Below, piece after piece: positions 45,678 to 55,275 of a DNA stretch of 64,000 bases. A model generated the notes under the pieces. The model was given only the letters and a program-made list of their open reading frames with translations, was not told the DNA's origin and searched no databases. Position 1 is the first letter of the stretch; every line of letters begins with the position of its first letter. This DNA comes from Elioraea tepida (GTDB lineage: Bacteria; Pseudomonadota; Alphaproteobacteria; Acetobacterales; Acetobacteraceae): NCBI RefSeq assembly GCF_019203965.1, contig NZ_CP076448.1, positions 620,001 to 684,000 on the forward strand, read 5' to 3'. The position numbers were made by a program, and so were the translations under genes.

Positions 45678-45690
45678 ACATCTAGACGAT
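45678..45690. promoter_or_regulatory. Possible PhnF operator
   Basis: The phnF-phnG gap contains CATCTAGACGAT around a TCTAGA core. HutC-type GntR regulators recognise sites resembling GT-N-TAGAC, so this is the best candidate. It lies about 10 bp before the phnG start, where binding would affect initiation. This is pattern matching only. Confidence 0.35.
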
Positions 45691-45700
45691 ACGTCAGGGA

Positions 45701-46180
45701 ATGAACGACGCGCAACCCTTCCCGACAGCACCGGCCGGCGCAGCCCTAGAGGAGGCGCGTCGCCATCGCATGGCGGTGCTGGCGCGCGCCCCCCTCGCTG
45801 AGCTCGAGCATGCCCTCGCCGCGGCCGGCCCTCTGCCCGCTTGGGAGAGGCTGCGCGGCCCCGAGACAGGCATGGTGATGGTGCGCGGGCGGATGGACGG
45901 CAAGGGTCAGGCATTCAATCTCGGCGAGATGACGGTGACGCGCTGCGCCGTCCGGCTCGCCGACGGGCGCGTCGGCCATGTCTATCTTGCCGGCCGTGAC
46001 GCGCGGCGCGCCGAGCTTGCCGCAGTGCTCGACGCCGCGCTGCTTGATCCCACGCTTGCCCAGGCGCTGGCGCCGAAAATCGAGGCGATGGCCCACGCGC
46101 AGGAGGAGGCTCGCCTTGACCGTTCCCGCCGCGCCGCGGCGACGCAGGTTTCCTTCTACGGCCTCGTGAGGATGGGATGA
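45701..46180 (+). CDS. phnG: C-P lyase subunit PhnG
   Basis: 159 aa. Typical PhnG sequence: RHRMAVLARAPLAELEHALA, LRGPETGMVMVRGRMDGKGQ, FNLGEMTVTRCAVRLADGRV and GHVYLAGRDARRAELAAVLD. PhnG joins PhnH, PhnI and PhnJ in the core complex; PhnGHI with PhnL attaches MgATP-derived ribose triphosphate to phosphonate. It overlaps phnH by 4 bp (ATGA) and is the first gene of phnGHIJKLM. Confidence 0.93.
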   Translation: MNDAQPFPTAPAGAALEEARRHRMAVLARAPLAELEHALAAAGPLPAWERLRGPETGMVMVRGRMDGKGQAFNLGEMTVTRCAVRLADGRVGHVYLAGRDARRAELAAVLDAALLDPTLAQALAPKIEAMAHAQEEARLDRSRRAAATQVSFYGLVRMG

Positions 46181-46767
46181 CCGGGCTTGCGGCTGGCTTT
46201 GCCTCGCCGGTGCGCGATGCGCAGCGCGCCTTCCGCAGCTTGCTCGAGGCGCTGGCGCGGCCCGGGTCGATCGTCGTCCCCTGCGCGCCGCCGACGCCGC
46301 CCGCTCCGCTTCCGCCGGCCATGGCTGCGGTGGCACTGACGCTGCTCGACGGGGACACGCCGCTCTGGCTCGACGACGGGGGCGCAGAGGCTCGTGCGTG
46401 GCTTCGCTTCCACTGCGGCTGTCGCCTCGTCGACGACCCGGGCGAGGCGTCATTTGTGTTCGTGACGGCAGCGTCACGGACGCCGCCCCATGCGCGGCTG
46501 CGCGCGGGCAGTGACGAGTATCCCGACCGGTCGGCAACCCTCGTGCTCGCAGTCCAAGCGCTCGGGGAGGGCGAGGCGTTCGCCCTCTCCGGCCCGGGCA
46601 TCGACGGCACGCGCGAGCTTCGTGCTGCGGGCGTGCCTGCTCGTTTCGTTGCCGATCGCGCCGAGAACCATCGCCTGTTCCCGCGCGGCGTCGACACACT
46701 CCTCGTCGCGGGAGCACGGCTCGTCGCCCTGCCCCGCAGCACGTCGTTGAGCCCTCTGGAGCGCTGA
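46177..46767 (+). CDS. phnH: C-P lyase subunit PhnH
   Basis: 196 aa. GFASPVRDAQRAFRSLLEAL, ARPGSIVVPCAPPTP, DGDTPLWLDDGG, GSDEYPDRSATLVLAVQALG and SGPGIDGTRELRAAGVP are all typical PhnH elements. It has a PLP-transferase-like fold lacking catalytic residues and contributes to the PhnGHIJ core. It overlaps phnG by 4 bp; phnI follows after 3 bp. Confidence 0.93.
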   Translation: MTGLAAGFASPVRDAQRAFRSLLEALARPGSIVVPCAPPTPPAPLPPAMAAVALTLLDGDTPLWLDDGGAEARAWLRFHCGCRLVDDPGEASFVFVTAASRTPPHARLRAGSDEYPDRSATLVLAVQALGEGEAFALSGPGIDGTRELRAAGVPARFVADRAENHRLFPRGVDTLLVAGARLVALPRSTSLSPLER

Positions 46768-46770
46768 ACC

Positions 46771-47880
46771 ATGTATGTCGCGGTGAAGGGAGGCGAGCGG
46801 GCGATCGAGAACAGCGATAGGGTGCTCGACGAGGTCAGGCGTGGCGACCCGGCCGTGCCGGAGCTCTCGCCGGAGCAGATCGCCGGGCAGCTCGGGCTTG
46901 CGGTCGATCGCGTGATGGCCGAGGGCTCGCTCTACGACCGCGACCTTGCGGCGCTTGCGATCAAGCAGGCGCAGGGCGATCTCGTCGAGGCTGCCTTCCT
47001 CGTGCGCGCCTATCGCACCACCCTGCCGCGATTTTGCGCAAGCCTTCCCATCGACACGGGCAGGATGGCAGTCGAACGCCGGATCAGCGCCACCTACAAG
47101 GACCTTCCCGGCGGCCAGGTGCTCGGTCCGACCTACGACTACACGCACCGTCTGCTCGACTTCTCCCTCGTCGAGACGCGGCAGCGTCCCGCTGCTCCGC
47201 GCGCCGATGCCCCGCTCGCGACAGCCATGCCGCATGTCTCGTCGCTGCTCGAGGCGGAAGGGCTGTTGCGCCCCGAGACGGCCGAAGATGCCGCCGACCC
47301 TCCCGACATCACACGCGACCCGCCGCGTTTCCCGGCGAACCGCGCCGTAAGACTGCAAATGCTTGCGCGCGGCGACGAGGGGTTCGTTCTTGCGCTCGGC
47401 TATTCGACCCAGCGCGGCTATGGCGGGACGCACCCGTTCGTCGGCGAGCTGCGCTACGGCTCGGTCGCGGTCGAGATCGTTCCGGAGGAGCTCGGCTTTG
47501 CCATCGATATCGGTGACATCTTCGTCACTGAGTGCGAAATGGTGAACCAGTTCACCGGCAGCCGCACGGAACCGCCGCAGTTCACTCGCGGCTACGGTCT
47601 CGTCTTCGGCCATTGCGAGCGCAAGGCGATGGGCATGGCGCTCGTCGATCGGGCCTTGATGGCGGCCGAGCTCGGCGAGGAGGTCTCACACCCCGCGCAG
47701 GATCAGGAATTCGTCCTAAGCCACTGCGACAATGTTGAAAGCTCGGGCTTCGTGCAGCACCTCAAGCTGCCGCACTATGTCGATTTCCAGTCCGAACTGC
47801 AGCTGATCCGCAGGCTGCGCGCCGAAGCCGCCGAGCGTCGCGGCGGCGGGCCCGGTGAGCTCAAGGAGGCAGCGGAATGA
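46771..47880 (+). CDS. phnI: C-P lyase subunit PhnI
   Basis: 369 aa, the nucleosidase-like subunit that swaps adenine of ATP for phosphonate to give ribose 1-phosphonate triphosphate. MYVAVKGGERAIENSDRVLD, RISATYKDLPGGQVLGPTYD, YTHRLLDFSLVE, YSTQRGYGGTHPFVGELRYG and GYGLVFGHCERKAMGMALVD are diagnostic. It overlaps phnJ by 4 bp. Confidence 0.95.
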   Translation: MYVAVKGGERAIENSDRVLDEVRRGDPAVPELSPEQIAGQLGLAVDRVMAEGSLYDRDLAALAIKQAQGDLVEAAFLVRAYRTTLPRFCASLPIDTGRMAVERRISATYKDLPGGQVLGPTYDYTHRLLDFSLVETRQRPAAPRADAPLATAMPHVSSLLEAEGLLRPETAEDAADPPDITRDPPRFPANRAVRLQMLARGDEGFVLALGYSTQRGYGGTHPFVGELRYGSVAVEIVPEELGFAIDIGDIFVTECEMVNQFTGSRTEPPQFTRGYGLVFGHCERKAMGMALVDRALMAAELGEEVSHPAQDQEFVLSHCDNVESSGFVQHLKLPHYVDFQSELQLIRRLRAEAAERRGGGPGELKEAAE

Positions 47881-48779
47881 CCGCTCCCCCGCGCGGGCCT
47901 GATCCGGCCTACAACGAGGCCTATCTGGACGAGCAGACGAAGCGGATGATCCGCCGGGCGCTGCTCAAGGCCATTGCCATCCCCGGCTACCAGGTGCCCT
48001 TCGCGAGCCGTGAGATGCCGCTCGCCTACGGCTGGGGGACCGGCGGGATGCAGGTCACCGCCGCCATCATCGGCCGCGACGACGTGCTCAAGGTGATCGA
48101 CCAGGGAGCCGACGACACGACCAACGCCGTCTCCATCCGACGCTTCTTCGCCCGCGTCAGCGGCGTGCGCACGACCGAGCGGACGTCGGAGGCGACCATC
48201 ATCCAGACGCGGCATCGCATCCCGGAGGAGCCGCTGCGTGCTGGACAGATCATCGTCTACCAGGTGCCGCAGCCGGAGCCGCTTAGGAAGCTCGAGCCGC
48301 GCGAGGTCGAAACGCGCCGGATACATGCGCTTGCCGATTACGGGCTCATGTATGTCAAGCTTTACGAGGACATCGCCCGGCACGGGCGGATCACGCTCTC
48401 CTACGACTACCCCGTGCTGGTCGGCGGACGCTACGTGATGGCGCCCTCGCCGATCCCGAGCTTCGACAACCCGAAGATGAACCGCTCGCCGGCGCTTCAG
48501 CTCTTCGGCGCGGGGCGCGAGAAGCGGATCTATGCCGTGCCGCCCTACACTTCCGTCGAAAGCCTCGCGTTCGAGGACCACCCGTTCCACCCCTGGCGCG
48601 CCGACCAAGCCTGCGATCTCTGCGGCTCCACCACGTCCTATCTCGACGAGGTAGTGGTGGACGATCGCGGGGGAAGGATGTTCGTGTGCAGCGACACCGA
48701 CTGGTGCGCGACGCGACGCGCGGCCGGCCACCGCGGCGCGCAAGCCGGGCACCCCATCGCCGCAGACGGTGGCGCATGA
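47877..48779 (+). CDS. phnJ: C-P lyase PhnJ (radical SAM)
   Basis: 300 aa, cleaves the C-P bond of ribose 1-phosphonate 5-phosphate, yielding an alkane and ribose 1,2-cyclic phosphate 5-phosphate. MPLAYGWGTGGMQVTAAIIG, GADDTTNAVSIRRFFARV, RHRIPEEPLRAGQIIVYQVP and FEDHPFHPWRADQACDLCGS identify it. The unusual cluster Cys residues are present: CDLCG near residue 245 and further Cys residues in FVCSDTDWCATR. The tail after that is Gly/His/Ala-rich. It overlaps phnI and phnK by 4 bp each. Confidence 0.95.
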   Translation: MTAPPRGPDPAYNEAYLDEQTKRMIRRALLKAIAIPGYQVPFASREMPLAYGWGTGGMQVTAAIIGRDDVLKVIDQGADDTTNAVSIRRFFARVSGVRTTERTSEATIIQTRHRIPEEPLRAGQIIVYQVPQPEPLRKLEPREVETRRIHALADYGLMYVKLYEDIARHGRITLSYDYPVLVGGRYVMAPSPIPSFDNPKMNRSPALQLFGAGREKRIYAVPPYTSVESLAFEDHPFHPWRADQACDLCGSTTSYLDEVVVDDRGGRMFVCSDTDWCATRRAAGHRGAQAGHPIAADGGA

Positions 48780-49555
48780 CACCCGAAGCGCCCTTGCTCG
48801 AAGCGGAAGGGGTGACCGTGCGCTTCGGCCGCATCGAGGCGGTCTCGGGCGTGTCCTTCTCGCTCTGGCCCGGCGAGGTGCTCGCGATCGTCGGCGAGAG
48901 CGGCAGCGGCAAGACCACGCTTCTGCGAACGCTGCACGGCGATCTCGCGCCCTGTTCCGGCCGCGTGCTCTACCGCAGGCGATCGGGCGAGACGGTTGAC
49001 GTGCACGCGCTGCCCGAGCCCGCACGCCGCCTGCTCGCGCGCACGGAATGGGGCTTCGTGCACCAGAACCCGCGCGACGGCCTGCGCATGGCCGTCTCCG
49101 CCGGCGGCAATGTCGGCGAGCGTCTGATGGCCGCGGGCGCGCGGCACTGGGGCAGGATCCGCGCCGAGGCCGCCGCCTGGCTCGCGCGCGTCGAGATCGA
49201 CGCCGGCCGGATCGATGACCCGCCGCGCATCTTCTCGGGCGGCATGCAGCAGCGGCTTCAGATCGCGCGCGTTCTCGTCACCAACCCGCGGCTCGTGCTG
49301 ATGGACGAGCCGACGGGAGGGCTCGACGTCTCGGTTCAGGCGCGGCTGCTCGACCTGATCCGTAGCCTGGTGCGCGAGCTCGGCCTCGCCGCAGTGATCG
49401 TGACGCACGACCTCGCAGTCGCACGCCTTCTTGCCGACCGGATGCTCGTGATGCAGCGTGGGCGCGTCGTCGAGGCAGGCCTGACCGACCAGGTGCTAGA
49501 CGATCCGCAGCATCCCTACGCCCAGCTCCTCGTCTCCTCCGTGCTCCAGGCATGA
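48776..49555 (+). CDS. phnK: C-P lyase ATP-binding protein PhnK
   Basis: 259 aa ABC-type ATPase that binds the PhnGHIJ core and is needed in vivo. Walker A is IVGESGSGKTTLLRTLHGDL, then Q-loop-like GFVHQNPRDGLRM, signature FSGGMQQRLQIARVLVTNPR and Walker B LVLMDEPTGGLDVSVQARLL. The NPRDGLRM stretch is typical for PhnK. Start ATG overlaps the phnJ stop; 4-bp overlap with phnL follows. Confidence 0.94.
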   Translation: MTPEAPLLEAEGVTVRFGRIEAVSGVSFSLWPGEVLAIVGESGSGKTTLLRTLHGDLAPCSGRVLYRRRSGETVDVHALPEPARRLLARTEWGFVHQNPRDGLRMAVSAGGNVGERLMAAGARHWGRIRAEAAAWLARVEIDAGRIDDPPRIFSGGMQQRLQIARVLVTNPRLVLMDEPTGGLDVSVQARLLDLIRSLVRELGLAAVIVTHDLAVARLLADRMLVMQRGRVVEAGLTDQVLDDPQHPYAQLLVSSVLQA

Positions 49556-50259
49556 CCGACGTCCCCGTCCTCGCGGTCGAAGGCCTCTCCAAGACCTTCA
49601 CGCTGCATCTGCAAGGCGCGCGTCGCCTTTCCGTTCTTGACGGCGTGAGCTTCGTGCTCCACCGCGGCGAGTGTCTTGCCCTCGTCGGGCCCTCGGGTGC
49701 AGGAAAGAGCACGCTCATGCGCGCCCTCTATGGCAACTATCTTGCCGGCGCCGGCCGGATCCTCGTGCGTGACGGCGACGAGGTGGTCGACCTCGCCGCC
49801 GCAACACCGCAGCGCGTGCTCGACCTGCGCCGACGCACGATCGGCTATGTCTCGCAGTTTTTGCGCGTCATCCCGCGCGTGCCGACGCTCGCGATCGTCG
49901 CCGAACCAGCGCGCCGCGCGGGCCTCTCCGATGGGGAGGCGATCGCGCGCGCCCGCTCCCTGCTCGCACGTCTGAACCTGCCCGAGCGGCTTTGGGACCT
50001 CCCGCCTGCGACCTTCTCGGGAGGCGAGCAGCAGCGTGTGAACCTCGCTCGCGGCTTCGCTGTGCCCTACCCCCTTCTGTTGCTCGACGAACCGACGGCG
50101 AGCCTTGACCCACCGAACCGACGGGTCGTGATCGGGCTGATCGAGGAGGCAAAGGCGCGCGGTGCGGCGATCATCGGCATCTTCCACGACGCCGAGGTAC
50201 GCGAAGCGGTCGCCACGCGCACCCTCTCCGTTCTGCCGCTCGCAGCGGAGGCGGCATGA
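49552..50259 (+). CDS. phnL: C-P lyase ATP-binding protein PhnL
   Basis: 235 aa ABC-type ATPase. Walker A LVGPSGAGKSTLMRALYGNY, then RTIGYVSQFLRVIPRVPTL (typical PhnL), signature TFSGGEQQRVNLARGFAVPY and Walker B LLLLDEPTASLDPPNRRVVI. PhnL is required with PhnGHI for the first step. Overlaps phnK and the second phnM by 4 bp each. Confidence 0.94.
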   Translation: MTDVPVLAVEGLSKTFTLHLQGARRLSVLDGVSFVLHRGECLALVGPSGAGKSTLMRALYGNYLAGAGRILVRDGDEVVDLAAATPQRVLDLRRRTIGYVSQFLRVIPRVPTLAIVAEPARRAGLSDGEAIARARSLLARLNLPERLWDLPPATFSGGEQQRVNLARGFAVPYPLLLLDEPTASLDPPNRRVVIGLIEEAKARGAAIIGIFHDAEVREAVATRTLSVLPLAAEAA

Positions 50260-51398
50260 GCGGGGAGGTCGTGCTCACCAACGCGCGGATCGTCGCGCCC
50301 GATGAAGTGTTCGACGGCACGGTCGTGCTGCGCGCGGGCAGGATCGCGCACATCGACCAAGGCCGGTCGCAGCTCCCCACCGCGCAGGACCTCGAGGGTG
50401 ACCTGCTCCTGCCCGGCCTCGTGGATGTGCACACCGACAATCTCGAGAAGCACATGATGCCGCGCCCGGGCGTGCGCTGGTCCTCGCGCGCCGCTCTGCT
50501 CGCGCACGACGCGCAGGTCGCGGCCGCCGGCATCACGACCGTGCTCGACGCGCTCTGCGTGGGCGAGGTTGAGCATGCCGACCAACGCGACCAGATGTTC
50601 CGCGAAGGGGTGGCGGAACTGCGTGCTCTTGCCCCGCGCGGGCTTCTGCGGGCGGAACATCTGTTGCATATCCGTTGCGAGATCAGCGTCGAGGGCATGC
50701 AGGAGAGCTTCGCCCTCGTCGCCGACGATCCGCTCGTGCGCATGGTGTCGCTGATGGACCACACACCGGGGGTGGGCCAGTTCGCCGACATCGAGAAGTT
50801 CAAGCGTAAGAACGCCAAAAGCCTCGGCATGAGCGAGGCGGAGGCGGAGGCCTACATCGCCCGGCGCTGGGCGATGCGCGCGCGCGTGCGCGACGCCAAC
50901 CGCGCCGCGATCCTCGAGGCTGTCGCGGGCCGTGGCATCCCGCTCGCAAGCCACGACGACCGGACGGCCGAGGAAGTGGAGGAGTGGGCCTCCGCCGGAA
51001 TCGGCATCAGCGAGTTCCCAGTCACTGCCGAGGCGGCACACGCTGCCCGGGCGCTCGGGATGGGCATCGTCGCCGGAGCGCCAAACGTCGTCCGCGGCGG
51101 CAGTCACAGCGGCAATGTGCGGGCAGCTGACCTGATCCGCGAGGATCTCGTCGACGTGCTCGCCTCCGACTACGTTCCGGCAGCGATGCTCAATGCCGCC
51201 TTCCTCCTTCACGATCGCCTGCACCTCCCGCTTCCCCAGGCCGTCGCGACGGTGACGCGCAAGCCGGCCCTGATGGTCGGCCTCGACGATCGCGGCGCGA
51301 TCGCGCCGGATCTGAGGGCCGATCTCGTCCAGGTGCATCTCGCCGACGGCCACCCGCTGGTGCGTCAGGTCTGGCGCGAGGGGCGGCGGATCGCCTGA
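50256..51398 (+). CDS. phnM: Alpha-D-ribose 1-methylphosphonate 5-triphosphate diphosphatase PhnM (copy 2)
   Basis: 380 aa, amidohydrolase fold. Removes pyrophosphate from ribose 1-phosphonate 5-triphosphate. Metal-site and family motifs are LLPGLVDVHTDNLEKHMMPR, VSLMDHTPGVGQFADIEKFK, IPLASHDDRTAEEVEEWASA, GAPNVVRGGSHSGNVRAADL and DVLASDYVPAAMLNAAFLLH. It is intact and co-transcribed with phnGHIJKL, so it is the pathway enzyme. Copy 1 lies on the divergent arm. Confidence 0.94.
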   Translation: MSGEVVLTNARIVAPDEVFDGTVVLRAGRIAHIDQGRSQLPTAQDLEGDLLLPGLVDVHTDNLEKHMMPRPGVRWSSRAALLAHDAQVAAAGITTVLDALCVGEVEHADQRDQMFREGVAELRALAPRGLLRAEHLLHIRCEISVEGMQESFALVADDPLVRMVSLMDHTPGVGQFADIEKFKRKNAKSLGMSEAEAEAYIARRWAMRARVRDANRAAILEAVAGRGIPLASHDDRTAEEVEEWASAGIGISEFPVTAEAAHAARALGMGIVAGAPNVVRGGSHSGNVRAADLIREDLVDVLASDYVPAAMLNAAFLLHDRLHLPLPQAVATVTRKPALMVGLDDRGAIAPDLRADLVQVHLADGHPLVRQVWREGRRIA

Positions 51399-51412
51399 GC
51401 CGCCGGGCGCTC

Positions 51413-52102
51413 GTGCACCGCTACGCCATCTACTTCGCTCCCTGCCGTTCCCACCCGCTCTGGAACGCCGGCTGCCGCCTGCTCGGGCGCGACCCAGAGA
51501 CCGGCGAGGACCTCCCGCAGCCGGTGCTCGCGGGTCTCGCTCCGGAGCGCCTCTCCGCCATCACCGCCGAGCCGCGACGCTATGGCTGGCATGCCACGCT
51601 CAAGCCCCCCTTCGCGCTCGCCCCCGGAACCGATCGCCCGGCGCTCGAGAAGGCGCTCGACGCCTTCGCCGCCTCGCGGCAGGCCTTCGCCATGCCGCCG
51701 CTCATGGTCGCTTCGCTCTCTGGGTTCCTCGCGCTCCTCCCTGCCTGCCCCTCGCCCGCTCTCGACGCCTTGGCGGCCGACTGCGTGCGGCGCTTCGACC
51801 GGTTCCGCAGCCCGCCCGCACCGGAGGAGCTCGCGCGCCGGCGGAGCCGTCCGCTCGATCCGGTCGAGGAACGCAATCTCGCGCTCTGGGGCTACCCCTA
51901 CGTGATGGACCGATTCCGGTTCCACATGACCCTGACGGCGCGCCTCGAGGCCGACGAGCGCCACACGGTGGGCGCCCTGCTCGCCCGGCACCTCGCCGAC
52001 GCCCTCGCCGTGCCCCTTGTCGCCGATGCGATCGCCCTGTTTGGCGAGCCTGCGCCCGGTGCGCCCTTCGCCCTGCTGCGCCGCTTCCCGCTCGCCGGGT
52101 GA
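51413..52102 (+). CDS. DUF1045 phosphonate-metabolism protein (2H phosphoesterase-like)
   Basis: 229 aa from a GTG start 14 bp after phnM. The DUF1045 family is found in C-P lyase clusters, often beside phnN. MHRYAIYFAPCRSHPLWNAG, CRLLGRDPETGED and the two HxT motifs YGWHATLKPPFALAPG and FRFHMTLTARLEADERHTVG place it in the 2H phosphoesterase superfamily, whose members open cyclic phosphodiesters. No phnP (the metallo-phosphodiesterase that hydrolyses ribose 1,2-cyclic phosphate) or phnN is present in the window, so this enzyme could supply the missing step. That is inference. Confidence 0.85.
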   Translation: MHRYAIYFAPCRSHPLWNAGCRLLGRDPETGEDLPQPVLAGLAPERLSAITAEPRRYGWHATLKPPFALAPGTDRPALEKALDAFAASRQAFAMPPLMVASLSGFLALLPACPSPALDALAADCVRRFDRFRSPPAPEELARRRSRPLDPVEERNLALWGYPYVMDRFRFHMTLTARLEADERHTVGALLARHLADALAVPLVADAIALFGEPAPGAPFALLRRFPLAG

Positions 52103-52113
52103 GCCTCTGCCCG

Positions 52114-52308
52114 TCACTGCGGATCGTACTTGCGGCAGAATGCCTCGGCGCTCAGCGAGCGGAAGTCGCCGAGACGCTCGGCCCGGAGCCGTAACAGGGT
52201 CCACCCGACAGGGCCGGCGCTGTTCGGCAGGCCGGCGGCGAGGCGCGCGGGATCGACCTCGCCGACGAGCGCGGAGGCGACCAGGGCAGAGCAGATCGGT
52301 GAACGCAC
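52114..52308 (-). CDS. Small hypothetical protein (64 aa)
   Basis: GTG start at 52308. The sequence MRSPICSALVASALVGEVDP, then LAAGLPNSAGPVGWTLLRLR, GDFRSLSAEAFCRKYDPQ reads as a plausible protein, with a DPARL-type turn and an aromatic/Cys C-terminus. No known domain and no strong Shine-Dalgarno. It lies in the 310-bp gap between DUF1045 and the enolase-superfamily gene, on the opposite strand. The rest of the gap shows nothing else. Confidence 0.4.
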   Translation of the reverse strand: MRSPICSALVASALVGEVDPARLAAGLPNSAGPVGWTLLRLRAERLGDFRSLSAEAFCRKYDPQ

Positions 52309-52412
52309 GAGGCGTTGCGGCGACAGCGCCCGCCGACGCGCAGTCCCCTCATTTCCCCTTGTGCGACCCGCACTCCATACTCAACGCCGAGATGGCATGA
52401 GATAAGAGGCGC

Positions 52413-53546
52413 ATGACGCGGATCCGCGAGATTCGGCTCACCCCGCTCCGCCACACCTTGGCCGAGCCCTACGGCATGGCACGAGGCCTCTCGAAGGCAC
52501 GCCAATGCTGCCTCGTCGAGCTCGAGACCGATGACGGGATCGTCGGCATCGGCGAGGCCTGGGGGCCGCCTGCGGCCGTTCGGGGCTATCTCGATGCGGT
52601 GCAGGACGCCTGGATCGGCCGCGACCTGTTCGCGCATGCCCAGGCGCTCAAGCTCGTGCTCGGGCGGAACTACCATTTCGGTATCGAGAACCAAATGCTG
52701 GCGCTCGCCTCGGGCATTGACATCGCCGCCCATGACGCGATCGGCAAACGCCTCGGCGTTCCGGTGCACGCCCTTCTCGGCGGCAAGGTGGCGGACTGCG
52801 TGGCCGTCTACGCCTCCGGCGGATACATGACGGCCGAGCCGCAGGCGAGCCTCGATGCGATGCTGGAACGCTTCCTCGGCCGCGGCTTCTTCGCCGCGAA
52901 GATGAAGATCGGCCATTCCGTGGCGGAGGATCGGGCGCGTGTGGCGCGCGCCCGCGAAACGCTCGGCGAGGCCTTCACGCTGATGGTCGACATCAACGGC
53001 AACTGCACGGCCGACCAGGCGCTCGCCACGATCCGCGCGATCGAAGGATTCAACATCCACTGGGTGGAGGAGCCGCTCGCGCCGCTCGACTGGGCGGGCT
53101 ATCGCTGGCTGCGCGACCGTTCTCCGGTTCCAATCGCAACCGGCGAGGCGCTTTACACCGCGCATCAGTTCCTCCGGCTCGGCACGGAGGGCTGCGCCGA
53201 CATCTGGCAGCCCGATCTCACGCTTTGCGGCGGGCTCGCCCAGGGGAAGCTGATCGCCGAGCTCTGCCACCTCCACCACAAGCGCCTCAGCCCGCATGTC
53301 TGGGGCTCGGCGATCGGGCTCGCCGCGGCGGTGCACCTCGTCGCGACACATGCCCCCTATCCGGCGACCACGCATCCCCCCGATCCCACCTTCGTGGAAT
53401 ACGACGTCGGCGAGAACCCGTTGCGCGACGCGCTGCTCGCCACGCCGCTCCTTCCAGAGGAAGGCTACCTCACCGTCCCCGACGGCCCGGGCCTCGGGAT
53501 CGCGCTCGACCCCGACGCCGTGCGACGCCTCGCCGGCGAGGCGTGA
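52413..53546 (+). CDS. Enolase-superfamily (mandelate racemase/muconate lactonizing) enzyme
   Basis: 377 aa. Residues about 1-125 are the capping domain ([40 protein letters not shown]); the rest is the TIM barrel. KxK catalytic motif: [20 protein letters not shown]. Metal ligands: [15 protein letters not shown] (Asp), [16 protein letters not shown] (Glu) and IPIA-like [12 protein letters not shown] (Glu). General base His: [20 protein letters not shown]. The MR-subgroup Lys/His pair suggests racemisation or dehydration of an alpha-hydroxy or acid-sugar substrate. It directly precedes hutUH, so a role linked to histidine/urocanate or a related acid is possible. Confidence 0.88.
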   Translation: MTRIREIRLTPLRHTLAEPYGMARGLSKARQCCLVELETDDGIVGIGEAWGPPAAVRGYLDAVQDAWIGRDLFAHAQALKLVLGRNYHFGIENQMLALASGIDIAAHDAIGKRLGVPVHALLGGKVADCVAVYASGGYMTAEPQASLDAMLERFLGRGFFAAKMKIGHSVAEDRARVARARETLGEAFTLMVDINGNCTADQALATIRAIEGFNIHWVEEPLAPLDWAGYRWLRDRSPVPIATGEALYTAHQFLRLGTEGCADIWQPDLTLCGGLAQGKLIAELCHLHHKRLSPHVWGSAIGLAAAVHLVATHAPYPATTHPPDPTFVEYDVGENPLRDALLATPLLPEEGYLTVPDGPGLGIALDPDAVRRLAGEA

Positions 53547-53604
53547 ACGGGCTGGACAGCCGCCGCCCCGCTGCCGTCTCATGGCGCGCAGCGAGGAGAC
53601 ACCG

Positions 53605-55275
53605 ATGCCCGACCAGCCCGCCAACCGACGCGTGATCCGAAGCCCCCGCGGCCCGGAGCGCAGCGCGCTCTCGTGGCAGACCGAGGCGCCGCTGAGGATG
53701 CTGATGAACAACCTCGACCCGGAGGTCGCCGAGCGGCCGGACGAGCTCGTCGTCTATGGCGGGATCGGCCGCGCCGCACGCGACTGGCCCTCGTTCGACC
53801 GGATCGTTTCCGTATTGAAGCGCCTGACCGACGACCAGACCCTGCTCGTGCAGTCAGGCAAGCCCGTCGGCGTCTTCCCCACCCACCCTGACGCGCCGCG
53901 CGTGCTGATCGCTAACAGCAATCTCGTCCCAGCCTACGCGACCTGGGAGCATTTCGACGCGCTCGACCGCAAGGGGCTGATGATGTACGGCCAGATGACG
54001 GCGGGGAGCTGGATCTACATCGGCAGCCAGGGGATCGTGCAGGGCACCTACGAGACCTTCGCCGAGCTCGCCCGGCGCCACTATGGCGGCAGCATGGAAG
54101 GGCGATGGATCCTCACCGCGGGCCTGGGCGGCATGGGTGGCGCACAGCCGCTCGCCGCGGTGTTCGCCGGCGCCTCAATGCTTGCGATCGAGTGCCAGCC
54201 GAGCCGGATCGAGAAGCGGCTCGCGACAGGCTACGTTGATGTCTGGGCGAAGAGCCTCGAGGAAGGGCTCGCGATGGTGCGCGCCGCCTGCGCGGAGAGG
54301 CGCGCGCTCTCGGTCGCTGTGCTCGGCAACGCAGCCGAGATCTACCCCGCTTTGGTCGCGCAAGGCGTGCGTCCCGATGCGGTGACCGACCAGACGAGCG
54401 CGCATGACCCGGTGAACGGCTACCTCCCCGCCGGCTGGACGCTCGCGGAGTGGGAGGAGCGACGCATCTCCGACCCGCGCGGCACGGCGGCGGCGGCACG
54501 CCGGAGCATGGTCGCCCAGGTCGAGGCGATGCTCGCCTGGCACCGGATGGGGATCCCCGTGGTCGACTACGGCAACAACATCCGGCAGATGGCGAAGGAG
54601 GAGGGGCTTGCCGACGCCTTCGCCTTCCCGGGCTTCGTTCCAGCCTATATCCGCCCGCTGTTCTGCCGCGGCATCGGCCCGTTCCGCTGGGTGGCGCTGT
54701 CGGGCGACCCTGCCGACATCGCCGCGACCGATGCGAAGGTGAAGGAACTGATCCCCGACGATCCTCATCTGCACCGGTGGCTCGACATGGCAGCACGGCG
54801 AATCCGCTTCCAGGGCCTGCCCGCGCGGATCTGCTGGCTTGGGCTCGGCCAGCGCCATCGGGTCGGGCTTGCCTTCAACGAGATGGTCGCGCGCGGTGAG
54901 GTCTCTGCTCCGATCGTGATCGGCCGGGATCATCTCGACAGCGGCTCGGTTGCGAGTCCAAACCGCGAGACCGAGGCGATGGCCGACGGCTCGGATGCGG
55001 TGTCGGACTGGCCGCTCCTCAACGCGCTTCTGAACACCGCGTCGGGCGCGACCTGGGTGAGCCTGCACCATGGCGGCGGCGTGGGCATGGGCTGGAGCCA
55101 GCATGCGGGGATGGTGATCGTCTGCGACGGCACGGAGGCGGCGGCGCGACGGATCGCCCGCGTGCTCTGGAACGACCCCGCAACGGGCGTGATGCGCCAC
55201 GCCGACGCAGGCTATGATCTCGCCATCGCCTGCGCCCGCGCGCACGGGCTCGATCTGCCGATGCTCGATGCTTGA
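53605..55275 (+). CDS. hutU: Urocanate hydratase
   Basis: 556 aa, NAD+-dependent conversion of urocanate to imidazolone propionate, second step of histidine catabolism. [97 protein letters not shown] and [20 protein letters not shown] are diagnostic. The ATG at 53605 is preceded by AGGAG at 7 bp; an ATG at 53581 is in frame but has no such signal. It overlaps hutH by 8 bp. Confidence 0.96.
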   Translation: MPDQPANRRVIRSPRGPERSALSWQTEAPLRMLMNNLDPEVAERPDELVVYGGIGRAARDWPSFDRIVSVLKRLTDDQTLLVQSGKPVGVFPTHPDAPRVLIANSNLVPAYATWEHFDALDRKGLMMYGQMTAGSWIYIGSQGIVQGTYETFAELARRHYGGSMEGRWILTAGLGGMGGAQPLAAVFAGASMLAIECQPSRIEKRLATGYVDVWAKSLEEGLAMVRAACAERRALSVAVLGNAAEIYPALVAQGVRPDAVTDQTSAHDPVNGYLPAGWTLAEWEERRISDPRGTAAAARRSMVAQVEAMLAWHRMGIPVVDYGNNIRQMAKEEGLADAFAFPGFVPAYIRPLFCRGIGPFRWVALSGDPADIAATDAKVKELIPDDPHLHRWLDMAARRIRFQGLPARICWLGLGQRHRVGLAFNEMVARGEVSAPIVIGRDHLDSGSVASPNRETEAMADGSDAVSDWPLLNALLNTASGATWVSLHHGGGVGMGWSQHAGMVIVCDGTEAAARRIARVLWNDPATGVMRHADAGYDLAIACARAHGLDLPMLDA

